DNA of 64,000 nucleotides, taken from assembly GCA_903862935.1 (NCBI GenBank), contig CAIOZY010000043.1, positions 24,302 through 88,301 on the forward strand, in the 5' to 3' direction. A program made the position numbers and the translations under genes. This DNA is from an uncultured Opitutaceae bacterium (GTDB lineage: Bacteria > Verrucomicrobiota > Verrucomicrobiia > Opitutales > Opitutaceae). This document shows positions 45,475 through 55,000 of this stretch, one piece after another (position 1 is the first letter of the stretch; each line of letters starts with the position of its first letter). The notes under the pieces are model-generated. The model saw only the letters and a list, made by a program, of their open reading frames with translations. It was not told the DNA's origin and ran no database searches.

Positions 45475-47723
45475 AACCCATGGTTCCCAAGAGCTGGCGC
45501 AACGACGCCGTCGCCAAGGTAACCGGCCGGACCAAGTACACCGACGACCTCAAGTTCGCCAACCTGCTCCACGCCGCGCCTGTCTACTCCGATTTCGTCC
45601 ACGCAAGAATCAACTCTATAGAGACCGCCGGCGCCGAGAAGTACCCCGGGGTCGTCCGGGTGATCACGGCCCGGGACGTTCCCGGAGCAAACCGGGTCGG
45701 GCAGATCCGCAAGGACTACCGGATCTTCGCCGACGACAAGATCCGCTACAACGGTGACGTTGTAGCCCTCGTGGTTGCCGAGTCCAGGGACATCGCAATC
45801 CGCGCCTCGAGGCTGGTCCGGGTGGAGGCCATTCCCCTGCCCGCCCTGCTTGATCCCGAGGAGGCTCTCCAGGACAAGGTCCTCATCCACGAGGACCTCT
45901 ACACGAACCTGGTCGTCACGCACAAGGTCCGCCGGGGCGACGTTGACGAGGGCTTCCGCAAGGCTGACCTCGTGATCGAGGAGGATTTCAGGACCCAGTT
46001 CGTCGAGCACGCCTACATGGAGACCGAGGCCGCCGTGTGCGTCCCGCGGTCCGACGGGGTGACCGAGGTGTACGGCAGCATGCAGCACCCATTCAGCACC
46101 CGCCGGTTCGTGGCCGCCTGCCTCGGCACCCCGCTCGGCCGCGTCGAAGTCGTGGGGACACCCTTGGGGGGCGGGTTCGGAGGAAAGGATGACACCGCGG
46201 CGATCGTGTGCGCGCGGACCGCCCTGGCGGCGCGGCTCTTGAACCGTCCGGTGAAGACCATGTACCGGCGCGACTGGTCCATCCGGGAGAGCTACAAACG
46301 CCATCCCTACCACATCCACTACAAGATGGGCCTGACCCGCGACGGGCTGATCACCGCGGTCCAGTGCCGGATGCTTGCCGACGCGGGGGCCTACTGCTCT
46401 GTCACGCCCTGGGTCACCTGGCGCTCGACCGTGCAGTGCTGCGGGCCCTACCTGGTGGACAACGTGCACTGCGATGTGCTCGGCGTCTACACGAACAATG
46501 TCGTCACGGGCGCAATGCGCGGGTTCGGCTCCCCCCAGGTGAATTTCGCGATCGAGCAACTGGTCGAGATTGCCGCAGCGAAACTCGGCCTGTCGGGAAT
46601 CGAGTTCAGGCGCAGGAACATGGTGCGCCAGGGCTGCCTGACCATAACCGGACAGAGGCTCGACGGCCACAAGGTTGCCATGGGGGAGGTGCTCGACGCG
46701 GTCCTCAAGGAGACCGACTACGAGCGGAACCTTGGGCGGTGCGCTTTCGGAAAGTCCGACTCGGACGAGTGGTACGGGATCGGGCTTGCGATGAGCTACC
46801 GGGGGGTGAGCCTCGGCGCCGAGGGCGCGGACCTGTGCGCGGCGGCGATCGACGTGCAGCCCGACGGCTCCATCCTGCTCGACGTCGGAGTCCATGAGAA
46901 CGGCCAGGGTCTGGAGTCGGCGATGTCGATCCTGTGCGCCGGTGAACTCGGGGTCGACCTGCGCCACATTCACTACCGGCGGGCGTCCACCTCCTCCATT
47001 CCCGACAGTGGGACGACCGTCGCCTCGCGGGGCACGATCATGGGGGGCGGCGCCGTGCTCCTGGCGGCCCGCGACCTGAAGGACAAGATATCGGCCGCTG
47101 TTGCCGAAAAGCTCCGGTGCGAGCCCGCGCAGGTCCGTTTCGCGCACGGCAGGGTCGAGGGCCGGGACAGCTCGGACAGCCTCTCCTTCGACGAGGCGAT
47201 ACGAGAGATGTGGCAGGCCCGGCTCGTGCCCCGCGGCTTCGGCGTATTCCGCAGTCCGAAGGTCACCTGGAACGACGAGTCGGGCCAGGGCGACGCTTAC
47301 TTCACGTGGGTCTACGGCTGCCAGGCCGTCGAGCTGACCGTCAACCGCAAGACCGGCAAGGTCCGGCTCCTGCGGGCGGTCGCCGCCCACGATGTCGGGC
47401 GGGCGGTGAACCCCGAGATGGTCAAGGGCCAGTTCTACGGGGGCATGGCGATGTCGACCGGCTACGCGCTCCACGAGGAGGTCGGCATGAAGGACGGCAA
47501 GATCGCGACCACCAACCTCAACACCTACCGGATCCCGCGCTCGACCGACCTGCCGGAGATGACCGCGATCATCGTGGAGAACCCCGACCCGGCCTCGCCC
47601 TCCGGGGCCAAGAGTATCGGGGAGCCCACCAACGAGATTTTGGCCCCTGCGATCGCCAACGCTATCTACAACGCAACTGGGCGCAGGCACTTCTCGCTGC
47701 CCATCCGGACTACCTCGCCATGA
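45471..47723 (+). CDS. Molybdenum hydroxylase large subunit (XdhD-like)
   Basis: A 750-residue molybdopterin-binding subunit of the xanthine dehydrogenase family. Typical segments are KVTGRTKYTDDLKFANLLHA at the N-terminus, EHAYMETEAAV, GGGFGGKDD, TNNVVTGAMRGFGSPQVNFA, GVHENGQGLE and near the C-terminus AKSIGEPTNEI with the catalytic Glu. It is distinct from the fused xanthine dehydrogenase at 52062-55865 and lacks that enzyme's TGKRHP motif in the same form. In E. coli the matching gene in the urate cluster is xdhD. It forms a pair with the 2Fe-2S subunit just downstream; no FAD subunit is present. Starts within the preceding stop (ATGA). Confidence 0.88.
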   Translation: MKPMVPKSWRNDAVAKVTGRTKYTDDLKFANLLHAAPVYSDFVHARINSIETAGAEKYPGVVRVITARDVPGANRVGQIRKDYRIFADDKIRYNGDVVALVVAESRDIAIRASRLVRVEAIPLPALLDPEEALQDKVLIHEDLYTNLVVTHKVRRGDVDEGFRKADLVIEEDFRTQFVEHAYMETEAAVCVPRSDGVTEVYGSMQHPFSTRRFVAACLGTPLGRVEVVGTPLGGGFGGKDDTAAIVCARTALAARLLNRPVKTMYRRDWSIRESYKRHPYHIHYKMGLTRDGLITAVQCRMLADAGAYCSVTPWVTWRSTVQCCGPYLVDNVHCDVLGVYTNNVVTGAMRGFGSPQVNFAIEQLVEIAAAKLGLSGIEFRRRNMVRQGCLTITGQRLDGHKVAMGEVLDAVLKETDYERNLGRCAFGKSDSDEWYGIGLAMSYRGVSLGAEGADLCAAAIDVQPDGSILLDVGVHENGQGLESAMSILCAGELGVDLRHIHYRRASTSSIPDSGTTVASRGTIMGGGAVLLAARDLKDKISAAVAEKLRCEPAQVRFAHGRVEGRDSSDSLSFDEAIREMWQARLVPRGFGVFRSPKVTWNDESGQGDAYFTWVYGCQAVELTVNRKTGKVRLLRAVAAHDVGRAVNPEMVKGQFYGGMAMSTGYALHEEVGMKDGKIATTNLNTYRIPRSTDLPEMTAIIVENPDPASPSGAKSIGEPTNEILAPAIANAIYNATGRRHFSLPIRTTSP

Positions 47724-48220
47724 AGCTCAACCTCAACGGCAAGGATATCGAGGTTCCGGCGGAGGCCGCCGAGAAGCGTCTGGTCGAGTTTCTGCGGGAG
47801 GACCTGGACCTGACCGGGGCCAAGAACGCCTGCGACATCGGCGCCTGCGGCGCCTGCACGATCCTAGTCGACGAGGAGCCGCTCAAGATCTGCGTCAAGC
47901 GGGTGAAAGACGTGGCCGGGCACCGGGTCCTGACGATCGAGGGCATGGCCGCCGAGGACGGGACCCTGCACCCGCTGCAGCAGGCGTTCGTCGAGGCCGG
48001 CGCGATCCAGTGCGGATTCTGCACCCCCGGCATGGTGCTGACGGCCCATGCGTTCCTGCTCAAGCACCCCGACCCGACCCGCGACGAGATCCGTCGCGCG
48101 ATCTCACGCAACCTGTGCCGCTGCACCGGTTACCAGCAGATCATCGACGCGATCGAACGGGCGGCCCCATTTTACAGAGAGACGAACATCCATGAACACA
48201 CTGCGGCAACACCTCGCTGA
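47720..48220 (+). CDS. 2Fe-2S subunit of molybdenum hydroxylase
   Basis: A 166-residue small subunit with two [2Fe-2S] clusters. The plant-ferredoxin cluster is KNACDIGACGACTILVD with the fourth Cys in LKICVKR; the second is QCGFCTPGMV plus NLCRCTGYQQI. It transfers electrons between the molybdenum centre and the next carrier. The ATG overlaps the large-subunit stop (ATGA), and the gene overlaps the carbamoyltransferase gene by 29 bp. An FAD subunit, usual third member of such enzymes, is not encoded in the operon. Confidence 0.93.
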   Translation: MKLNLNGKDIEVPAEAAEKRLVEFLREDLDLTGAKNACDIGACGACTILVDEEPLKICVKRVKDVAGHRVLTIEGMAAEDGTLHPLQQAFVEAGAIQCGFCTPGMVLTAHAFLLKHPDPTRDEIRRAISRNLCRCTGYQQIIDAIERAAPFYRETNIHEHTAATPR

Positions 48221-49367
48221 ACTCGAACGACTCCCGGTTACCACCTACGGGACTGATTTTCTGCTCACCTGGGACAAGACCGATGTCGAAATCCGCGCCC
48301 TCGCTCTGGTGAGCGAGTGCCTCGCCCGTATGCACGCAGAGGGCAAGCCCTTCCGCGTCTTCGACTCCGGCCTGGCCGTATCGATCTTCCGCGACAACTC
48401 GACCCGCACCCGCTTCAGCTTTGCCTCGGCCGCGAACGCCCTCGGGCTATCGGTCGCGGACCTGGACGAGGGCAAGTCCCAGATCGCCCACGGGGAAACC
48501 GTTCGGGAGACCGCGAACATGATCTCGTTCCTGGCGGAGGCGATCGGGATCCGCGACGACATGTACCTCGGCGAGGGCAACCGTTACATGAAGGAGGTCG
48601 CCGCCGCCGTCGATGAAGGGTACCGCGAGGGAGTCCTCCACCAGCGCCCGGCGGTGGTCAACCTGCAATGCGATATCGACCACCCCACGCAGAGCATGGC
48701 CGACCTCGTGCACCTAAAGGACTACTTCGGCTCCCTCGAAAACCTCGCCGGGAAGAAGATTGCGATGACCTGGGCCTACTCCCCGAGCTACGGCAAGCCG
48801 CTGTCGGTGCCGCAGGGGATCATCGGGTTGATGACCCGGTTTGGCATGCAGGTCTCCCTCGCCCATCCCGAGGGGTACAACCTGATTCCGGAGGTCGTCG
48901 GCCTCGCCCGTACGGCAAGCGCGAAGAGCGGGGGCCGCTTCGAGGTCGTCTCGAGCATGGAGGAGGCGTTTCGCGGCGCCGATGTCGTGTACCCCAAGTC
49001 CTGGGCACCCTATTCGGTGATGCAGCGGCGCACCCCCCTTCTCAGGAGGCGGGACAGCGAGGGCCTGAAGGCTCTCGAGAAGGAGTGCCTGGCCAACAAC
49101 GCAAAGCACAAGGACTGGGAGTGCGACGAGGCGAAGATGAAACTCACCAAGGATGGAAAGGCCCTCTACATGCACTGCCTGCCCGCAGACATCACCGGCG
49201 TGAGCTGCCCCCAGGGGGAGGTCTCCCGGGACGTGTTCGACAAGTACCGGCTGGCAACCTACCGCGAGGCGGGCTGGAAGCCCTTTGTCATTGCCGCGAT
49301 GATCTATCTGGCCCGGGTCAAGAACCCCGTCGAAACCCTCAAAAAACTCACATGTCCCGCATCATAA
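48192..49367 (+). CDS. ygeW: Knotted carbamoyltransferase YgeW
   Basis: A 391-residue member of the aspartate/ornithine carbamoyltransferase superfamily, YgeW branch (E. coli form about 396). The carbamoyl phosphate site is S70-TRTR in FRDNSTRTRFSF, then QCDIDHPTQSMADLVHLKD and YMHCLPADITGVSC (the HCLP motif). In the purine route it would work in reverse, phosphorolysing a ureido compound to carbamoyl phosphate for the carbamate kinase. The long insert ESNA-type region around MKLTKDGKALYMH is as in YgeW. It overlaps the neighbouring genes by 29 and 16 bp. Confidence 0.92.
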   Translation: MNTLRQHLAELERLPVTTYGTDFLLTWDKTDVEIRALALVSECLARMHAEGKPFRVFDSGLAVSIFRDNSTRTRFSFASAANALGLSVADLDEGKSQIAHGETVRETANMISFLAEAIGIRDDMYLGEGNRYMKEVAAAVDEGYREGVLHQRPAVVNLQCDIDHPTQSMADLVHLKDYFGSLENLAGKKIAMTWAYSPSYGKPLSVPQGIIGLMTRFGMQVSLAHPEGYNLIPEVVGLARTASAKSGGRFEVVSSMEEAFRGADVVYPKSWAPYSVMQRRTPLLRRRDSEGLKALEKECLANNAKHKDWECDEAKMKLTKDGKALYMHCLPADITGVSCPQGEVSRDVFDKYRLATYREAGWKPFVIAAMIYLARVKNPVETLKKLTCPAS

Positions 49368-50815
49368 AAAAGATCAATCCAGACGTTGTCCGGAGGACGG
49401 CACGGCGCTGTTCCGAACGCGGTGTGGTCATCCCGACGTTCGCGCAGCTGCGCGACCCCAAGCTGGTGCCGGAGTCGATCCAGGCCCGGTTGCCCGCAGT
49501 CCGGATGAACGAGGTGCACCCCCTGAACCTCTTCAGGATCAGCTGGAAGAACGATCCGGCCTCAGGCCGGTACGGCGCGGTGAACTGCCTGGAGATCCCC
49601 AGGGAGATCACTGGGATACGGGCGCGGGTGGTGGGTCTGGTCGGGAGTGCCTTTCCAACCGGCGCCCACAAGGTCGGGGCGGCCTTCGGCTGCCTCGTCC
49701 CGCGCCTGGTTAGCGGGGAATTTGACCCGGACGTTCACAAGGCGGCTTGGCCTTCGACCGGCAACTATTGCCGCGGCGGAGCCTTCGACTGCGCCCTGCT
49801 CGGGTGCACGGCGATCGCGATCCTGCCCGCGCAGATGTCGCGCGAGCGTTTCGAGTGGCTCAAGGGGATCGGGGCCGAGGTCATCGCCACGCCCGGCTGC
49901 GAATCGAACGTAAAGGAGATCTACGACAAGTGCTGGGAGCTCAAGCGGGACCCGGTGAACGTGATCTTCAACCAGTTCGAGGAGTTCGGAAACCCCATCT
50001 TCCACTACAACGTCACCGGGCCCGCGTGCGCGGAGGCCTTCGAGGCCCTCGGAGACCCGCACCTGCGGGCGGCCGCCTTCATCTCGGCGACCGGCTCGGC
50101 CGGGACCATCGCCGCGGGGGACTTTTTAAAGGGCAAGTATCCCGGCCTGAGGGTCGTGGCCACGGAGGCCCTGCAGTGCCCCACCCTGCTGCGAAACGGC
50201 TTTGGTGACCACCGCATCGAGGGGATCGGGGACAAGCACGTGCCGTGGGTTCACAACGTGCGCAACACCGATGCGGTTGCCGCGATCGATGATGAGGACT
50301 GCATGCGGATCCTGAGGCTGTTCAACGAGCCGGCCGGGCGCGACTGCCTCGCCGCCCAGGGGGTGCCCGAGGCGGCGTTGAAGCAGCTGCACCTGCTCGG
50401 CATCTCCGGAATCTGCAACGTGCTCGCGGCGATCAAGACCGCAAAGTACTTCGAGCTCGGGGAGCGCGACGTCATCCTGACCGTCTTCACCGACTCCTCG
50501 GCGTTGTACGGCTCGAGGATCACCGAGCTTGCGGCCGAGCGCGGGGCCTACCGGCCGCTCGACGCCACCCGGGATCAAGCGGGCCCGCTTGCCCACCAGG
50601 GGATCGACAACCTCAAGGAGCTGGGCTTCCACGAGCGCAAGGCCCTGCACAACCTGAAGTACTTCACCTGGGTCGAGCAGCAGGGCCGAACGAGCCGGGA
50701 ATTGGACGAACTGTGGGATCCCGACACCTGGACAGAGCTCTTCGAGGGCGAGGTTGGAAATTTCGATCGGCTTATCGGCGAATTCAACGCCGCAGCCGGT
50801 CACCGGCCCAGCTGA
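49352..50815 (+). CDS. PLP-dependent fold-type-II enzyme of unknown specificity
   Basis: A 487-residue cysteine-synthase-fold protein, last gene of the purine operon. The likely PLP lysine is K107 in SAFPTGAHKVGAAFG; FNQFEEFGNPIFHYNVTGPA and ISATGSAGTIAAGDFLKGKY (phosphate-binding Gly-rich loop) follow. It is not YgeX: length and motifs differ from diaminopropionate ammonia-lyase. The long C-terminal part (YFTWVEQQGRTSRELDELWD) is unusual for the fold. By place it should act on the amino acid left after carbamoyl removal. It overlaps ygeW by 16 bp and ends overlapping the convergent amidase gene by 16 bp. Confidence 0.82.
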   Translation: MSRIIKKINPDVVRRTARRCSERGVVIPTFAQLRDPKLVPESIQARLPAVRMNEVHPLNLFRISWKNDPASGRYGAVNCLEIPREITGIRARVVGLVGSAFPTGAHKVGAAFGCLVPRLVSGEFDPDVHKAAWPSTGNYCRGGAFDCALLGCTAIAILPAQMSRERFEWLKGIGAEVIATPGCESNVKEIYDKCWELKRDPVNVIFNQFEEFGNPIFHYNVTGPACAEAFEALGDPHLRAAAFISATGSAGTIAAGDFLKGKYPGLRVVATEALQCPTLLRNGFGDHRIEGIGDKHVPWVHNVRNTDAVAAIDDEDCMRILRLFNEPAGRDCLAAQGVPEAALKQLHLLGISGICNVLAAIKTAKYFELGERDVILTVFTDSSALYGSRITELAAERGAYRPLDATRDQAGPLAHQGIDNLKELGFHERKALHNLKYFTWVEQQGRTSRELDELWDPDTWTELFEGEVGNFDRLIGEFNAAAGHRPS

Positions 50816-51993
50816 TCGAGGGCCCAAGCAAACACAGAGCTGTCCGCCCTCCGCGCGACGATCTGGAGTCCGCTCGTCAGCCCGCCCGGGAGCGGGACCG
50901 GAACGGTCAGGACCGGCAGCCCTCCGATGCTCGCGGGAGCCTGGAGGGCCAGGATCCGGGCGCGGTTCTGCGCGTTGCAGCCGGGCTTGTCCAGAGCGGC
51001 GCAGGGGGAGGCCGGAAGGATCAGAAAATCGGATTCGCGAAAATACCGGTCCCAGGCCCCGCGGATCTCTGCGGCTCCCTCCCGGCCGACACTGCGCTCG
51101 GGATCGGTCAGGCTCTCCACACGGATAAGCCGGGCCCAGACAGCCGGGTCGTAGCGCTCCTTGTAGGAGCGAGCCCAGGCCTGGTGTACCGCCCACGCCT
51201 CGTCGATTCCGATGGCGTTGTACGCCTCTGACCCCCTGGAAAAGGCCCCAAGCAGGTCCGACCGGGTTTCGCCGAAGGCCGGGGGCGCAAATACAGCAGC
51301 GGCCTCCAGGCAGGCGCGAGACACACCCGCATCCAGCCCGGGAAGCTCGAGATACCAGCCCCGCGGCGGGGGGCTCTGGGACCCGGATCGCCCGGGCCGA
51401 ACAAGCGCGTCCCACGCCAGGCGCATGTCGGCGGCGTTCGCTGTAAACCACCCCGGCGTATCGAAAGAGGGATCCAGCGGAAAGGCATCCCGGATCCAGG
51501 CGTGGCCGGGCGTCAGCCTGAACCCGAACAGGCCGCAAAACGACGCCGGAAGCCGGATGGAGCCCCCGGTGTCCGAGCCGATCGCAAGCGGTACAATTCC
51601 GGCCGCCACCGCGGCGGCCGAGCCGCTGCTCGACCCTCCCGTTGTCAGTCCCGGAAACCCCGGATGCTCGCAGTCCCCGTAGTGGGGATTCTCTCCGGTC
51701 AACCCGTAGGCAAATTCGTGCATGTGGGTGCGCCCTGCCAGGATCGCCCCCGCCTTCCGGAGGTCGGTGATCCAGGCGCCATCGTGCAGGGACGCCGGGC
51801 GGAGCTCCGGAAGAAATGTCGATCCGGCGAACATCGGCTCCCCAGCTACCGGATACATGTCCTTCAGAAAGAAAGGAATGCCCGCCAGCGGAGCCTGCCG
51901 CGAGGCGGAACCGAAGGAGTGGGCCAAGGCCGACTCGGGTTCGAGCGACGCGATGACGGCTCGGCGCTGGCCCGGCGCAAGGGCCGAATCCAC
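50800..51993 (-). CDS. Amidase-signature enzyme, downstream of xanthine dehydrogenase
   Basis: A Ser-cisSer-Lys amidase related to GatA and allophanate hydrolase. The triad is visible: Lys in [10 protein letters not shown], cis-Ser in [16 protein letters not shown] and nucleophile Ser in [13 protein letters not shown]. From the GTG at 51993 it has 397 residues, but amidase-like sequence continues upstream ([20 protein letters not shown]). The only candidate start there is a CTG at 52065 overlapping the preceding stop, so the true start is uncertain. It is co-directional with the xanthine dehydrogenase gene and may hydrolyse a ureide or amide formed in purine breakdown. Confidence 0.83.
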   Translation of the reverse strand: MDSALAPGQRRAVIASLEPESALAHSFGSASRQAPLAGIPFFLKDMYPVAGEPMFAGSTFLPELRPASLHDGAWITDLRKAGAILAGRTHMHEFAYGLTGENPHYGDCEHPGFPGLTTGGSSSGSAAAVAAGIVPLAIGSDTGGSIRLPASFCGLFGFRLTPGHAWIRDAFPLDPSFDTPGWFTANAADMRLAWDALVRPGRSGSQSPPPRGWYLELPGLDAGVSRACLEAAAVFAPPAFGETRSDLLGAFSRGSEAYNAIGIDEAWAVHQAWARSYKERYDPAVWARLIRVESLTDPERSVGREGAAEIRGAWDRYFRESDFLILPASPCAALDKPGCNAQNRARILALQAPASIGGLPVLTVPVPLPGGLTSGLQIVARRADSSVFAWALDQLGR

Positions 51994-52061
51994 TCTGCGG
52001 TGCAGCTCCCGGGCAGCATCCTCGGGGGAGAACCTTCGCCAGTCCGCAAACGTGAGGGGGC

Positions 52062-55000
52062 TCAGTTTCGTGGGGGTAAGCTCCCTTGGGGATTGCCAGG
52101 CGCCGTGGCACGCCGAGCTTGGATTGCAGCAAAGACCGCCTCGCTAGTTGCAGGCAGCTGCAGAGGTACCAGCCCTCCGGGAGACCCAAAGGCCGCGATC
52201 GCATCGCGGATCGCCTCGCGAACAGAGAAGGCGAGCATGAAGGGCGGCTCCCCCACCGCCTTGCTGCCATGAACCGTGTTCGGCTGGGTGGCCTTGGGAA
52301 ACAGCGTGACCGCAAACTTTCCCGGGGCGTCGCCGATTGCCGGGATCTGGTACGTCGACGCGCTGTGGGTAAGCAGGCGGCCCAGGCCGTCCCAGCGGAG
52401 CTCCTCGCTCGTCATCCAGCCCATGCCCTGAACGAACCCGCCCTCGATCTGCCCGCGGTCCACCCCGGGGTTGAGCGAATCGCCGACGTCGTGAACGATG
52501 TCCACCTGCAGGACCCGCGTGAGACCGGTGTAGCCGTCAACCTCGACCTCCGCGACAGCGGCCCCGGATGCGAAATAGTGGAAGGGGTGCCCCGACGAGG
52601 TCCCCCAATCCCAGTGGATGTCCGGAGTCTTGTAGAATCCCGTCGACGAGAGGGGCACCCGGTCCAGGTAGGCCTGCCTGCAGACGTCGGCGAAGCCCAC
52701 CTGCGCCGCTCCCCCGTCCACGACGGCCTTTCCGTCTCGGAACTCGACCTGCTCGGGGGCGACCGCGCGGCCAAGCCTGCGGGCCAGCAGGGCGGCCGCA
52801 ACCGGCGCAAGTCGGCCGCGCAGGGTTGCGCACGCATCCCGAACCGCAGCCCCGTTCAGATCCGAGCCAGAGGAGGCGGCGGTCGCCGAGGTGTTCGGAA
52901 TCTTGTCGGTCGCCGTCGGCATCATCCGGATCGCCCTCGCGGGAAGCCCGAGTTCGCGCATCGCGATCCCCAGGATCTTCGTGTGCAACCCCTGGCCCAT
53001 CTCCGTCCCCCCGTGGTTCACCTGCACGGTTCCGTCCTGGTAGATGAGGACCAGCGCCGCCGCCTGGTTGAAGAACGCCGTCGTGAATGAAATCCCGAAC
53101 TTGACCGGGGTGACCGCAAGCCCGCGTTTGACCCGGGGATGCGCCCGGTTCCAGGCGGTTAGGGCCTCCCGGCGCTGGGCGAAACGGGCCTGCTCGAGGG
53201 CCATGGTCCAGATTGTCCGAAGCCGGTTGTCGCCAATTTCCTGTCCGTAGGGGGTTGTGTTGGTCTCCCCGGAACCCCGGTAAAGGTTGCGCTCCCGGAC
53301 CACCTCCGGGGCAATCCCCAGACGGCGCGCGATCCGGTCCATGATCTCCTCGATGACCGCGATGCCCTGGGGCCCGCCAAAACCCCTAAAGGCGGTGTGG
53401 GAGACGACGTTGGTCTTCGCAACCCGGCCGGAGAACCGAACGGCGGGCAGGTAGTAGGCGTTGTCGAGGTGGAACAACGCCCGGTCGAGCACCGGCTGCG
53501 ACAGGTCTAGCGCCCAGCCGCCGTCTGAGACGAGTTCGACGTCGGCAGCTAGGATCCGGCCGTCGCGGTCGAAGCCCACATCGAATCGGGAGCGCACAGG
53601 GTGGCGCTTTCCCGTGAGCTGGATGTCGAGGTCGCGGTCGAGCTGCAGGCGCACGGGCCGGCCGGTCTTCAGGGCCGCAAGAGCAACCAGCGCGGCGGGC
53701 CCGTTTCCCTGGCTCTCCTTTCCTCCGAATCCGCCGCCCATCCGGGGGGCCTGCACCACGACGCAGTTGCGGGCGACACCGAGCACCTCGGCCACGACCG
53801 CCTGGATCTCGGAAGGGTGCTGAGTGGACGAAAAAACAAGGACGTCCCCGGAGTCACCCGGCTCGGCCCAGGCGGCCTGGGTCTCCAGGTAAAAATGCTC
53901 CTGGCCTCCCGTGAAGAACTCGCCGGACAGGCGGACAGGGGCCCGGACGAGCGCAGCAGCGCAGTCGCCCCGGCGGATTGCGTGGGGCTCGGTGTGGTAG
54001 CTTCCCTGGGCGACAGCCCCGTCGATCCCCAGGACAGGTTTGAGGGGTTCGTAGTCGACCTCGACCAGGCTCGCCGCGGCCCGGCAGGCTTTCAGGGACT
54101 GGCCGACCACCAGGGCGATGATCTGCCCGTGGAAGAGGACCTCGCCCGAGGCGAAGAGGGGCTCGTCGTGCCGGGCCACCCCGACGTTGTTCGAGCCGGG
54201 GATGTCCTCGGCCATGAGGACCGCGACGACTCCCGGGGCCACCCGGGCCTTCGCGGCGTCGCGCCGCACGATCCTGGCGCGGGCGTGGGCCGAGCACACG
54301 GGCCATACCTCGAGCATCGGGCGGCTCTGGGCGGTGTCGCCGACAAAGCGGGCGCGGCCCGTGACATGCCCCACCGCGCTCTCGTGCCTGAGCTGCCGGG
54401 ATTCGTCCTGGACCTCCCAGGCCCCAGCCGCTTCGAAGGTCGGTCTCGAGTCCATGGCGAGGCTTTCCTCGCCGGAGACGAACTTCTCCCAAAGGGAAAC
54501 CACCAGCCCGAGCCGGTAGGCGGCACTCGCCCGCACATCGTCGATCGGCTTGAACTCGGACCGCAGGACGCCCGCGGCGGCCTCAGCGCCCGCCGCCAAG
54601 CTCTTGCCCTCAACCGCCTCCTCAGCGCGGCGCACCCGGCGCGGGGTTTCCGCAACACCCCCGTACGCAATGCGGGCCCTGCGCACGATACCGCGCTCGT
54701 CGCAGTCTAGGCAGAAGGCCCCGGCGACGATGCTGATGTCGAGTTCCCTGCGGTGGGAAACCTTGAAAAAATCCGCCCGCCGCGACAGGCCCTCCGGGCC
54801 GACGCCCGTCCTCGGGATCAGGATGTCGCGCAGGATTTCTCCGGGACGCATCGCCGTGCGCCGGTACCCCGTGAAAAACTCGGCGAGCGGCACGGTGCGC
54901 TCCCCGGTCTCCGATGCCAGAATGACGCCGGCGTCCAGCGTGAGCAGGACCGGGGCCGAGTCCCCAATTGGCGAGGCGGTCGCTAGATTTCCCCCGAGGG

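Noticed and set aside
45453..47690. Long minus-strand open frame (745 codons) opposite the XdhD-like gene
   Set aside because: Same reason: a shadow frame of a clear molybdenum hydroxylase with no recognisable domain of its own.
49352..50815. Calling the last operon gene YgeX (diaminopropionate ammonia-lyase)
   Set aside because: Length (487 versus about 400) and the residues round the PLP lysine differ; only the fold type is shared.
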